DNA of 64,000 bases, taken from NCBI RefSeq assembly GCF_042650885.1, contig NZ_JBHSBU010000001.1:1488001-1552000 (forward strand), read 5' to 3'. Under the pieces are notes generated by a model. It made no database searches and had not been told where the DNA came from. It worked only from the letters and a program-made list of their open reading frames with translations. The DNA comes from Chitinimonas_A lacunae (GTDB lineage Bacteria; Pseudomonadota; Gammaproteobacteria; Burkholderiales; Chitinimonadaceae). Below are positions 35,069 to 47,400 of the stretch, piece after piece. Both the position numbers and the translations under genes were made by a program. Positions within the stretch are counted from its first letter, which is position 1; every line of letters begins with the position of its first letter.

Positions 35069-35104
35069 GGTGCGTTACGCCGATTTGCGGCTAACGAACG
35101 CTAC
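35069..35104. repeat. REP-like palindromic unit, third copy
   Basis: It starts GGTGCGTTACGCCGATTTGC and continues CTAACGAACGCTAC, matching the units at 18924-19040. Confidence 0.5.
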
Positions 35105-35144
35105 AAGTGACGGGTTTTTGACGCCACATTTAAAGAGAGTCGTT

Positions 35145-38063
35145 TTATTCCTCCTGTACCGGCAACTTCACGGTGAAGCATGAGCCTTCACCTTCGACAG
35201 AACTGACCTCGATCAAACCACGGTGGCGTTCGACGATACCAAACGAGATCGACAGGCCAAGACCCGTGCCCTCGCCTACGGGCTTGGTGGTGTAGAACGG
35301 CTCGAAGATGCGTGGCAGTACCTCAGGAGCCATGCCGCAGCCATTGTCCTGGAAACTCATCTCCAGCCATTCGCCATTCTGCCGGCTGCGGATCACCAGT
35401 TTGCCCTGCGGGGAAGCCGGGTCGGCGCGGCGGCGGCTGACGATGGCCTGATAGGCATTGCTGATCAGATTGAGAAATACCTGACTCAGTTGCGCCGGCC
35501 AGCATTCGAGCGTCGGATTGGCCGCCAGTTCGGCATCGATCTGCACATAGGGCGCCAGTTGACCGCGTACCAGATTAAGGGTCGGCTGCAGGCAATCACC
35601 GATCCGCACCGCCTTGCGCTCCGCCTCATCGAGACGGGCAAAGGTACGTAGATCACGTACCAGATCGCGAATCCGGGTCGTGCCTTCGATCACCGTATCG
35701 GTCTGGCCGATCAGTGCATCGACGCGCCGGTTAAGGCTCGCCACCAGCGCCTCGGGGGCCTCTTCGCCGGCCAGTGCCAGCAGGAATTCGCGGAACGACT
35801 CCAGCTCAACCGCCAGCGACTGGGCACCGACATGGGCGAAGTTGGCCGGGTTGTTGATCTCATGGGCAATGCCAGCAGTCAGCGTACCGAGTGAAGCCAT
35901 TTTCTCGGTCTGCACCAACTGGGCCTGCGCCTGGCGCAATTCGCGCAGCGTCGCGTCGAGCTTGCGGTAGGACTCGGCATTATTGAGCGCGATCGCCCCA
36001 TAAGCGCACAGAGTGCGGAAGATCAGCCGCTCCAGCTCGCTATAGGCATCGGCCAGTTCGGACTGGATCGACATTGCACCCAGCACCCGGTCCTCGGCAC
36101 TGAGCGGGGCAAACAGCGCCGTGCGGATACGACGCGGTCCGGGCAGCCGATTGGCGATTTCCTCGCCCGGATCGACATCGCACAGGATTTCGGTCTGTTC
36201 GCGCACGGCCCGGGCAGTCAGCGACTCGGGCGAATCGAGTGGGATGCGCATCGGCGCCAGCGGCTGGCCACGTTCGAGACCGACGATCATGTCGAGCGTG
36301 CCTTCGGCCTGGTTCAACTGGTAGATCGAGACCAGCTGACAGTCGAGCATTGCCGCCACATGCTGGGTCAGCGCTTCGAACACCTGACGACTGTCGAGGC
36401 AACTGGTGATCTTCTGCCCCAGCTCGCCCAGGGTCAGCAGCGTCGAGGACATGGTTTCCAGCGCCCGCGCCCGCGCCGATTCGGACTCGGCCAGTTGACG
36501 CTGGTGCTCGGCGGCCAGCTTGGCCTTCTCAGCCTCGTTGCTGAGTTGCAGCGCCTTGACCTGCTGCATCGCCTTCTGGGTGCCTTCGCTTTCGAGCAGC
36601 GTGGCACGGCGGCGTTCGTAGTCGAGCGCCTTGGCCAGATCGCCCGCCTGCTCCCAGGCGGTGGCGTAGTCGGCCAGGATGCTGACCTCGGGGATATAGC
36701 CCGGAGTGATGTTCTTGACCGCCACATAGCGGTCCAGATAGTGCAAGGCGGCCTGCGGGGCCGGCAGCTCGAGCCGCTTTGACGGCAGGCCATGACGGAG
36801 ATGGATCGTGGCCAGCACTTCAAGCACCGTATCGTGGGCGCCGTGATAGCCGTTTTCGGACGCTTCGAGCGCCCGTTCGGCCGTGGCAAGCGCTTCGGTG
36901 CCGCGTCCAGTCAGCGATAGGGCCAGCGCCTTGCGCCCCAGCACGCTGGGCAGCACGCCACGATGCCCGCCTTCGACCACCGCCGCCTCACTTGCCTCCA
37001 GCGCCGCCAGCGCCTGCTCGAAGGCACCGGTTTCCAACTGCACCAGCGCCAGTTCGTGCGTCACCACGGCATAGAGCCAGGAGCGCGACAGCGGTTTAAG
37101 ACAGGTCGCGGCTTCTTCATACACCGGCAGTGCACCGGCAAAATCGCCGACGGCCCGCATTGCCTCGCCCAGCGAGCGCAGGCTCTGGCCCATGCTGAAC
37201 GGCCAGCCATGGGGCCGCGCCAGTGCCAGTGCCCGCTCGGCCAAGGCCGACTCGCGGGCGAAATCGCTCTGATTGCCGGCCGCCGTGCTGGCGTTGTTGA
37301 AGCTGGTAATGGCCAGCCGGATCAGCCCGAGCGCTTGCAGCCGTTCGGCCGCGCATTCCCAGCCATCGGCGGCATCCTGGTAGCGGCCGTCGCCGCAGGC
37401 ATCCCAGGCATGGCAGAAATCCAGAAAGCCCGTGACCTCGACCTGGCCGGGCCGTTCACGTGCCCAGGCTTCCAAGGCGTCGATCGACTCGGTCTGTCGT
37501 TCAAAATTGGCGAAATAGGCAATCCAGCCCATCGCCGACGCCTGCCGTGCCACATCGCCCGCCTCGCTGAACAGCGCCAGCGCCGACGCCAGACACTGCC
37601 GGCGCGCTTCGGGCTGACCGCGATCCCAGGCCAGTTGGGCTGCCAGCAGCAGGCTGTCGCCCTGCCCGATCGGATCATCGGCCCGGGCAAAGCCCTGGCG
37701 TGCCTCGGCCAGTTTCTGTTCGGCCACGCCAAGGTCGGCGTACAGCCAGGCAATCTCACCGCGCAGCAGTGCCAGCCGGGCCGCCAAGGCCGGCGACTCG
37801 GCCACCTCGTCCTCATCGGCCATCAGTTCGCCCACCGTCCCGTCGGCCAGCACCGTGGCGGCCAGGGTGGTGCGCAGGGCAACGCTCGCACCGAGTTTCT
37901 CCTCGGCCAGATCGGCCAGCGCCAGTGCGCAGCGACTGTCGCGTTGACGCAGATGCCAGGCCAGATGGATCAGCACCGGCACCGGCCACTGTTCGGACGG
38001 ACCAGCCAGGTCGGCCCGCCAGCGCGCCAGCGCGGCGTCATCGAGATAGAGCGCGGGGTTCAT
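35145..38063 (-). CDS. TPR-GAF soluble sensor histidine kinase
   Basis: 972 residues with no transmembrane segment. Residues ~1-470 are TPR-like helical repeats; ~480-545 is a coiled coil rich in Lys/Glu/Ala; ~555-700 is a GAF domain (LDCQLVSIYQLNQAEGTLDMIVGLERGQ); ~715-965 is the kinase with His734 in GIAHEINNPANF, an N box NLISNAYQAI and G boxes DNGCGM and GEGTGLGLS. A strong ribosome-binding site (GAGGAG) precedes the start. No response regulator is adjacent. It is divergent from the giant YD-repeat gene across 374 bp, so it could govern that gene, by position only. Confidence 0.88.
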   Translation of the reverse strand: MNPALYLDDAALARWRADLAGPSEQWPVPVLIHLAWHLRQRDSRCALALADLAEEKLGASVALRTTLAATVLADGTVGELMADEDEVAESPALAARLALLRGEIAWLYADLGVAEQKLAEARQGFARADDPIGQGDSLLLAAQLAWDRGQPEARRQCLASALALFSEAGDVARQASAMGWIAYFANFERQTESIDALEAWARERPGQVEVTGFLDFCHAWDACGDGRYQDAADGWECAAERLQALGLIRLAITSFNNASTAAGNQSDFARESALAERALALARPHGWPFSMGQSLRSLGEAMRAVGDFAGALPVYEEAATCLKPLSRSWLYAVVTHELALVQLETGAFEQALAALEASEAAVVEGGHRGVLPSVLGRKALALSLTGRGTEALATAERALEASENGYHGAHDTVLEVLATIHLRHGLPSKRLELPAPQAALHYLDRYVAVKNITPGYIPEVSILADYATAWEQAGDLAKALDYERRRATLLESEGTQKAMQQVKALQLSNEAEKAKLAAEHQRQLAESESARARALETMSSTLLTLGELGQKITSCLDSRQVFEALTQHVAAMLDCQLVSIYQLNQAEGTLDMIVGLERGQPLAPMRIPLDSPESLTARAVREQTEILCDVDPGEEIANRLPGPRRIRTALFAPLSAEDRVLGAMSIQSELADAYSELERLIFRTLCAYGAIALNNAESYRKLDATLRELRQAQAQLVQTEKMASLGTLTAGIAHEINNPANFAHVGAQSLAVELESFREFLLALAGEEAPEALVASLNRRVDALIGQTDTVIEGTTRIRDLVRDLRTFARLDEAERKAVRIGDCLQPTLNLVRGQLAPYVQIDAELAANPTLECWPAQLSQVFLNLISNAYQAIVSRRRADPASPQGKLVIRSRQNGEWLEMSFQDNGCGMAPEVLPRIFEPFYTTKPVGEGTGLGLSISFGIVERHRGLIEVSSVEGEGSCFTVKLPVQEE

Positions 38064-38437
38064 AAGACAAGCTCCTCATTATCGGCCGTATTACTGCCAC
38101 AGCGCCGTTTTAGCGCTTTTTCTGACCGGGTTGATGCATTTGCATGATGGTTGGACAGCCATGATGGCGCTATCGTCCGCCCGTACCGGCCAAATTCGCA
38201 TGCCGGACGCGCCAGCCACACCGTCGCGCTAGCCGCCATCAAAACATATTCAGTTTTTAAGAACAATCATTCTGCAAATCCAGATCAAGCAGAAAAGCGA
38301 AACAACCTAGACAATATCACGGCAATTTTCGATTTTTGATCGAAATTTTCGAATATAGCTTCGAATCCTTACGATTCCATGCTGCCTAGCCAAGAAACAG
38401 AACGCCGTGCCATCGACACGACGCCAAGAGGAAAACC
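38064..38437. promoter_or_regulatory. Divergent promoter region between kinase and giant YD-repeat gene
   Basis: AT-rich. It contains repeated TTTTCGA/TTCGAA words and an imperfect palindrome around TTTCGATTTTTGATCGAAA at ~38327-38346. These may be operator half-sites. I cannot place -35/-10 boxes with confidence. No gene is seen. Confidence 0.4.
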
Positions 38438-41400
38438 ATGACAACGCTTATCGGAGGACAGGGCGCCGGCCTGCTGGACAGCTCGCTGTTTCTGCTCAAT
38501 CGTCAGGATCGTATCGGCCAGGCAGCGCCAGGTGCCAAGGATGCGGTCTATGTCAACGTCGCCACTGGCCGTCTGGTCGTGCGTCATGCCGATGCCTTTC
38601 TGCCTGCCCAAGGCGCCGACTACAGCCCAATCCGCACCTATAACAGCCACGGCCGTTTCGGCGACGCCGGCTGGAGCCATCTGGCCGTTCTCGACCAAAC
38701 CGACCTGACCCAGGGCCGCCTGACCCTGCGTCAGGCCGATGGCAGCGAATTCCTGTTCCAGCTCGACGGCGATCGCTATCTGTCGGTCGATGGCGCCGGC
38801 GCCTACCAGACGCTGACGCTCGATGCGACCGACCAATCATTTATCGTGCACCAGGCCGACGGCGGCACCCAACGCTTCGACAGCACCGGTCGGCTGATCG
38901 ACAGTGCCGACCGGCATGGCAACCGCATTCGCTATATCTATCAGGACAATCTGCTGGTCCGGGTCGAAGACCAGAGTGGCCAGGTCATCCACTATGGCTA
39001 TCAAGCCGGTCTGCTGACCACGCTCAGCGACGAAACCGGCAGCGTGCTGGCCCGCTACGGCTACGACGCCGCCGGCCGGATGACGTCGAGCACCGACCGG
39101 GCCGGTCGCACCACCCGCTATCACTATCACACCGAGCATGGCGGTCTGAGCGCCATCGAGCTGCCAACGGCCATCGACCCTGAACTGCTGCACAGCGACA
39201 GCCGCTACTATCTCGACTGGCGTGCCCGTCTGGGCGTGGTCGGTGCCGACGGAGCCGGCAAGCTGGCTGCGGACCTCACCGCGGCCGACCGGGCGCAGAT
39301 CGAAGCCGGTGCAGCCACCCAGGCCCGACGACTGAGCTTTGAATACCGCCGCACCGAGGCGGTCGATCCGGCGCAGACCTGGGTATTGAGTGCCCTGGTC
39401 GATGCCGAGGGCAACCGTACCGAATTCACCTATCAGTTTGCTTCCCAAGGTGGCAGCACCAGCGTGATCAGCGCGCTGGGCCTGGCCCGGATGCGCTCCA
39501 ACGAGGCCGAATACGCCGACTGGCGCGCCGCCAATGGCTTCTACCGGACCTACCACGAAGCGGCCTATCAGCAGGATGCCGCCTTCCGCGCCCAGGTCGA
39601 GGCAATCGGTGCCGGTCACACCACGCGCTACGAGTTCGACGCCAAGGGCGCCATCGTCGGCATCACCGAAGCGCAGGGCTATCGGGCCAGTTATGAATAT
39701 GATCAGCACGAGAATCTGACTGCGATCATCAGCGCCGAAGCCGATGCGGTCAGTCGCAGCGACGCCGAGCACTATCTGGCCCTGCGGCGCGAGCTTGGGG
39801 TGTGCTATACGGCCGCCTCACCCGGGGTCAGTCTCAGCGATATCGGGCAGGGCAAGCGGGTCAAGGATCTGTCGGCCGACGAAATTGCCCTGCTGCGCGA
39901 GCGCTTCACGACGCGGCTCAGTTACGACGGGCATGGGAATCTGCTGAGCCGACGCGATGGCGAAGGCAATCTGACCAGCTACACCTATACCGACTTCAAC
40001 CAGCTCGCCAGCGAGACCTCGGCCCAGGGCCATGCGCTGGTCACCAGTGACGAGGACTGGGCCCGCCAGCGCCGCCAGGAACTGGGCTTCATCGACCATA
40101 CGCTGCAAGCGCCGGCCGGCAAGACCGTGGCCCAGCTCAATGCCGCCGACCGCTCGGTGCTGCTGGCGCTGCATACCAAGGTCTATCTGTACGACGCCCG
40201 CCACCAGGTCAGCGCCATCCTCGAAGGCGGTGATGAGATCAGCCGCTTCAGTTACGACGACTTCGGCAACCTGCTCAGCAAGACCGTGTTCACCGAGCCG
40301 GGCAACCTCGCCAGCGCCCTGGTGACGCGCTATACCTACCACCCGTCTGGCCTGGTCCATACCGTCACCGCGCCCGACGGCGGTGTCACCCGCTCCAGCT
40401 ACGACCGCTTCGGCAATCTGCTGAGCCTGACCGACGCGGCAGGCCAGATCACCCAGTATCAATACGATCAGGACAACCGGCTGCTCAGCGTCAGCGATGC
40501 GCTGGGCAATCTCACCAGCTACTGCTACGACGCGGTGGGCAACCGCATCAGCATCACCGACAGTGGCGGGCGCACCCGTTACGAGCTCTACGACCGCAAC
40601 AACCGGCTGCTCACCCGCTACGAGCCGGCACAGGCCGGCAATGCTTTCGACCGCCAGACCCACTACCGCTACGACGTCAACGGCAACCAGACCTGCGTGA
40701 CCGACGCCGAGGGCCGCAGCACCGAATACCGCTACCGGGCCGACAACCGGCTGGTCGAGGCCATCAGCAGCGAAGTCGTCGATGGGGCCGGCCAGAAGGT
40801 GCGTTATGTCACGCGCTACGATTACGACGCCCGTGGCAACCAGATCAGCATCACCGACCGCAACGGCCATACCAGCCGCTATCTGTACAACGGGGCCAAT
40901 CTACAGATTCAGGCCATCGATGCCGCAGGCGGAATCAGCCGCTACCGCTACGATGCCGACCTCAACCGGATCGAAGTGCTGACCGGCGCCCAACTGATCC
41001 CGGGGCTGCAACATAAGCTCACCTTCCGCTACGACAGCGCCGGCCGCCTGAGCGCCGAGATCGATGCGATGGGCAATGTCAGCGGCTCCTACCAGTACGA
41101 CGCCGCCGGCCGTCGGGTGGCCGTAACGGACGCCAACGGCCAGCGCACCGAGTTCAGCTACGAGTACAACGAGACCGGGCTGTTGATGACCGAAACGCGG
41201 CCGGCGCTGCTCGATCCGCTCAGCGGGCAAACGGTGCGCTATCAGATCCGCCATCAGTACGACCGGCGCGGCAACCAAGTGATGCGGATCGACGAGAACG
41301 GCCAGCGCAGCCATCTGGTGTTCGATGCGCTGAACCGACAGGTGCTGAGCCGCGATGCCAACGGGGTGGAGACGCTGTACCGCTACGACGAGCGTGGCAA

Positions 41401-44400
41401 CCGGGTGGCGATCGAAATCGGCGTCCGCACCCATCTCGCCCCCAACGGCGAGCTGGTGATCGACAGCACGGCCGGTGCCCGGGTCGAGACCTACCGCTAC
41501 GACGAATTCAACCAGCTGGTCGGCAAGACCGACGGCCTGGGCCATGCGCTGACCCATAGCGACGAGGCGCAATACCTCGCTCTGCGCCGCCGGCTGGGCT
41601 ATGTCCGCCCCGACGGTCAGGCCCTGACCGTGGCGGAGTTGTCGAGCGAGCAGAAGTCGGCATTGGCGGCGGCCTATACCGAGACGTATCAATACGACTG
41701 CGTCGGCAACCGCATCGCGGCCACCGACCATCGCGGCAGCAGGACCGAATACCACTACGACGGCCTCAACCGCCTCAGCAAGCTGGCCGAGGCCGTCGGC
41801 ACGGCTTTCGCACGCGAAACCCGCTATGGCTACGATGGCAACGGCAACCAGGTGAGCGTCACCGATGCCAATCTGCTGCCGCTGCTGAGCAGCGACGAGG
41901 ATTACTACCGGAATTTCCGCCAACGGCTCGGTCAGGTCGATGGCGCAGGGAAAGGACTGGCCGCCCAGGCACTCAGCGCGGCCCAGAAACAGCAGATCAG
42001 CGACAAGCTGACCAGCCGGATGCGCTACGACGCGCTCAACCGGCTGGTCGAGACCGTGGGCACGGCAGGTCACAGCCAGCGCAGCTACGACGCCTTCGGC
42101 AATCTGGCAAGCGAGACCCGGGCGGATGTCACGCTCAATTATCGCTACGACGCCAATCATCGGCTCAGTCAGGTGATCGATGAACAGGGCCGGCTGCGCA
42201 CCCGCTATGACTACGACGCGGCCGGCAACCGTCGCTTTGTCACCGATGCCTTGGGGCGGCGTACCGAATACGTTTATGACGCGCTGAACCGCAATGTCCG
42301 GATCATCGACCCGCAAGGCTTCGCCACCCGCTTTGAATACGATGGCGTGGGCAACCGGCTCAGCGTGATCGATGCCAACGGCGGGATCAGCCGCTTCAGC
42401 TACGATCCGGCCAGACGCCTGATCAGCATGGTCGATGCCGAGCAGCGCACTACCAGCTATCAGTACGATGCGCGCGGCAACCGGATCGCCGTTACCGATG
42501 CCAACGGCCATGCCCTGGTCAACAGCGACCTCGACCATTACCGCAATCTGCGCCGCGAGTTGGGCATGGTGGACGTACACGGCGAGGGACTTGCCGCCGC
42601 CACGCTCAACGACACCCAGAAGGCGCTGCTGCTGGCGCGCCATACGGTGCAGTACCTGTATGACGCCGACGACCAGTTGACGGCCGTGATCGACGGCCAG
42701 GGCCAGCGCAGCATCACCGAGTACGACCTCAACCATCAGCCCAGTGCCACCATCGATGCCAACGGCCAGCGCACCGTCTACCACTACGACCCGCTCAAGC
42801 GCCAGATCAGCGTCACCGACCCGCTTGGTCACACGACCCAGTATCGCTACGACGCTGCCGGCAATCGGCTGAGCGTGACCGACGCGCGCGGCAATACGGT
42901 GCGTTTCGACTACGACCCCCAGCACCGCGAGATTGCCCGCACCGATGCCTTGGGCCAGACCACGCGCTATCGCTACGACGCGGCCGGCAATCGGATTTCG
43001 ATCACCGATGCGCGCGGCAATATCCAGCGGTTCGATTACGACAGCGATGGCCGCCTGGTGGCAGAAACCGCTGCCGACGGCAGTGTCACGCGCCATCTCT
43101 ACGATGCGGCCGGGCAACGTATCGCGGTGATCGACGCCAATGGCTGGGCCATGCTGCACCGGGACGAGGACTACTACCGCGACTACCGGCGCCGGCTCGG
43201 TTTCGTCGGTGCCGATGGTCGCGGCCTGTTGGCGGCCCAGCTCAACGAATCGCAAAAAGCGGCCCTGGGTGCCCATTTCACCACCCGCTACGAGTACGAC
43301 GCCAACGGCCGGGTCAGCGCCATCACCGACCCGCTGGGCGGCGTCACCCGCTACCGCTATGACAGCCGGGGCAATCGGATCGAAGTCACCGATGCGCGCG
43401 GCTATCGCAGTGTCAGCTATTACGACGCCGCCAATCAGGTCGTGCTGTCGGTCGATGGCAGCGGCTACGCCATCAGCTATCAGCGTGACGCCAATGGCAA
43501 TCTGCTGCGCCAGACCCTGCATGCCCGCCCGCTGAATCTGCCGCTTGATCCGGCCGTCCGCCCGCTGCTGACTGGCGACCCGGCCGACTGGGAGGTGAGC
43601 TTTCGCTATGATGCGCGCAACCGGGAAATCGAGCGGCGCGATGCCGAAGGCTATCTGAGCCGCAGCCATTACGATGCGGTCGGCAATCTGATCCGGACCG
43701 AGCAGGCGCTCGACCAGGCTGCCAGCCGCTGGGCCAGCGTGCGCCGCTATTACGATGCGGCCAACCGCGAAGTCCTGCGTCTTGACGGCGAAGGCTATCT
43801 GACCGAACGGCGCTATGACGCCGTCGGCAATCTGACCGCCACCGTGGCCTACGACCTGCGCCCCGAACTCGGCGCCGATGGCCGACCGCAGCCGCCGGCC
43901 GGGACGCGGCGAATCAGCCGCTTCTATTACGACGCCAACAACCGCGAAGTCAGCCGGGTCGATCCCGAAGGCTATCTGACCGAGCAGCGCTACGATGCCG
44001 TCGGCAATCTGAGCGAGCGTCATGTCTATACCATAGCGGTCAGCGTCTACGACGGCGAAGCCGCACCGCGTCCGCGCCGTGGCGACACGGCACGGCTGAC
44101 GCGCTACGAATACGATGGCGCCAACCGGCTCAGCGCCAGCACCGATGCCCTGGGCGGCATCACCCGCTACCGCTACGACGCCGTGGGCAACCGGATCGGC
44201 GCCACCAATGCCAATCTGACCGCGCTGCTCGGCAGCGACGAGCCGTATTACCGCGAACAGCGCAAATTGATGGGGGTAAGCCACTTTCCGGGCGGGCCGG
44301 GCAAGACCGTGGCCAGTCTGACGGCGGCCGATATCGAGAAACTCAGCGCAGCCTGCACCATTACCTATGCCTACGACGGCGCCAACCGGCTGGTGCGTAC

Positions 44401-47400
44401 CACCGACCCGCAGGGCAATGGCGTGCAATACCGCTATGACGCGGCCGGCAACCGGATCGAGGAAACCGACGCCCTGGGCCACACCAGCGTGGTCTATTAC
44501 GACGGGGCCAACCGTGCCGTATTGAGCGTCGACCGCGAAGGCTACGCCGTTGCTTCGGTCTACGATGGCGCGGGCAACCGGATCGAGCAGACCCGCCATG
44601 CCAAACCGCTGACCTTGCCGCTTGACCCGACCGAGCGGCCGATCCCGCCGCGCGATGCCCAGCGCGACCAGACCACCCGCTTTGACTACGACCGCAACAA
44701 CCGGCTGATCTGCCGCACCGACGCCGAAGGCCAGCGCACCCACCATCGCTACGATGGGGCGGGCAATCTGGTCGAGACGGTGCGGACGCTCAGCCTCGAC
44801 GGCAGCGAAACCGCCCGTACCCGCTATTACTACGACCGCAACGGCCGCGAGGTCTTCAGCCTCGATGCCGAGGGCTATCTGACCGAGCAGCACTACGACG
44901 CCGTCGGCAATGTGCGGGAACGTATCCGCTATGCCAACCGGCCGGCCGAGCCGGCAGGTGAGACCCGACCGGTGCCGCTGGCCAGCCCGCATGATCGCCA
45001 GACCCGTTATCTGTACAACCTCAACAACCGGGTGATTCACGAGATCCGCACCATCGACGACGGCCACCATGCCTCGTTCAACTATCTCTACGATGCCGCG
45101 GGCAACCGGGTATCGATGACCGAAGGCAATGACTGGCTGGGCGCCGGCGCCGAGGATCAGCGCACCACGACCTATGGCTACGATGCCAATGGCCGGCTGG
45201 TCAGCACCACCGATGCCCTGGGCCATATCACCCGCTCGGTCTACGACGCCGTCGGCAACTGCGTCAGCGTCATCAATGCCAACGCCGCCGCGCTGGTCCA
45301 GAGCGACGAGCCGTATTACCGCAAACAGCGCGAGCTGCTGGGGATGGTGGCCCAGGTCTGGATCGACGACCCCAACGGCGGCCATGCCGAATGGGGCGGC
45401 AAGCTGGCCAGCATGCTGAGCCCGGCCGAGATCGCCACGCTGATCGAGCGCTGTACCACGCGCCATGTCTATGACGCCAATCAGCGCCTGGTGGCGACCA
45501 TCGACCCGCTCGGCGGACGCACCAGCTATCAGTACGATGCCGTCGGCAATCGGGTTCGCAGCACCGATGCGCTGGGCAATTCGACCTTCAGTTATTACGA
45601 CCGCAACAACCGGCTGGTGCTCGAAGTCGATGCACTGGGCTATGCGACCGGATTCGATTACGACAATGCAGGCAATCTGACCGGCAAGACCCGTTTCGCC
45701 AGCGCACTGGCCCTGCCGCTCGATCCGGCCGTGCGGCCGACGCCGGTTGCGTCGGCCGCCGACCAGACCCTGCAACTGCGCTATGACCGACTGGGCCGGC
45801 TGCTGGAAAGCCGCGATGCCGAGGGCTATCTGACCCGCTACCGCTACGACGGTGCCGGCAATCTGCTCGAACAGGCACGCGCCATCGATCTGGCGGCCAG
45901 CCGCTTTGCCCGCACCCTGCACTATTACGACCGCAATGGCCGCGAAGTCTTCCTGCTCGACGCCGAGAACTATCTGACCGAAAAGCGCTACGACACGGCC
46001 GGCAATCTGCTGGCGCAGATCGCCTACGGCCCAAAGCTCGCCACCCCGGCCCCGGGCAGCCGACCGCAGGTGCCCGGTGGTACGGTGCGCGCCACGCTGT
46101 ATTGCTATGACCGCAATAACCGCGAAACCCACCGGATCGACCCGGAAGGCTATCTGACCGAGCGCCAGTACGACGGACGCGGCAATCTGCTGCGACAGAT
46201 CGCCTATCAGCAGCCGGTCTCGGCCCCCGCCGACGGCACGGCCCCCAAGCCCCGTGCCGGCGATAGCGGCCATATCACCGAGTTCGGCTACGACCTGACC
46301 GATAAGCTGCTGTCGATCACCGACCCAACCGGCGCCACGGTGCGCCATCGCTACGATGCCCTGGGCAACCGGCTCGCCACCGTCAATGCCAATGCCGATG
46401 GACTGATCGGCAGCAACGAGCAGATCTACCAGTTGATGCGGCTGCGCTACAGCCTGCCGCAGGACTACACCCAGCTCACCACCGCCCAGAAGGACAGCCT
46501 GCTGGCCTCGTGCACCACTCAGTATCTGTACGACGCCGGCCGCCGCCTGATCAAGGTGACCGATCCGCTGGGCAATGCGGTGCAGTACCGCTACGACGCC
46601 AACGGCAACCGTACCGAGGAAATCGACGCCCGCGGCAATGCCAGCGTCAGCTACTACGACCGCAATAACCGCGCGGTGCTACAGGTCGACCGCGAAGGCT
46701 ATGTCACGGCCAGCCAGTACGACGGTCTGGGCAATCTGCTGAGCCAGACGCTGTATGCCAAGCCGCTGACCCTGCCAGTCGACGTCAGACAGCCGCCTGC
46801 CACCGCCCCGTTGTCCGACCCGCAACGCGACCGCACCACCCGCTTTGGCTACGACCGGCTCAACCGGTTGATCGAGCGTATCGACGGCGAGGGCTATCGC
46901 ACCCGCCACCGCTACGACGGCGCCGACAATCTGGTCGAGACCGAACAGGCGCTCGATCTGGCCGGCAGTCAACTGGCGCGGACCTATCGCTACTACGATC
47001 TGAACCGGCGGGAAATCTTCCGGATCAGCCCGGAGCGCTATCTGACCGAGCAGCACTATGACGCAGCCGGCAATGTGATCAGCCGTATCCAGCATGCCGA
47101 ACGGGTCGAGATACCGCCGCCAGGCGCGCTGCCTGTCGCGCAGAGCGACGCGGCCGACCATCTCACCCACTATCTGTACGATCGCAACGGCCGTCTGCTG
47201 TTCGAGCGGCGCCAGCTCGACGCCGACCGCCAGCAGGTCACGGGCTATCTCTACGACGCTGCCGGCAATTGTCTGCGCCGCAGCGAGGCCGATAACTGGC
47301 AGGGCATGCTCAGCCCCGATCTGCGCGTCACCACTTTCCAGTACGACGCGGCCAACCGGCTGACCGACACGGTCGATGCGCTGGGCCAGCGTACCCATCT

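Noticed and set aside
40901..46348. Minus-strand open frame of 1815 codons antisense to the giant YD gene (and a 1621-codon one at 49922-54787)
   Set aside because: The frames are produced by the repeated GC-rich codons of the YD repeats on the other strand. The translations are low-complexity Val/Ala/Gly/Ile-rich with no domain pattern, and no ribosome-binding site is evident.
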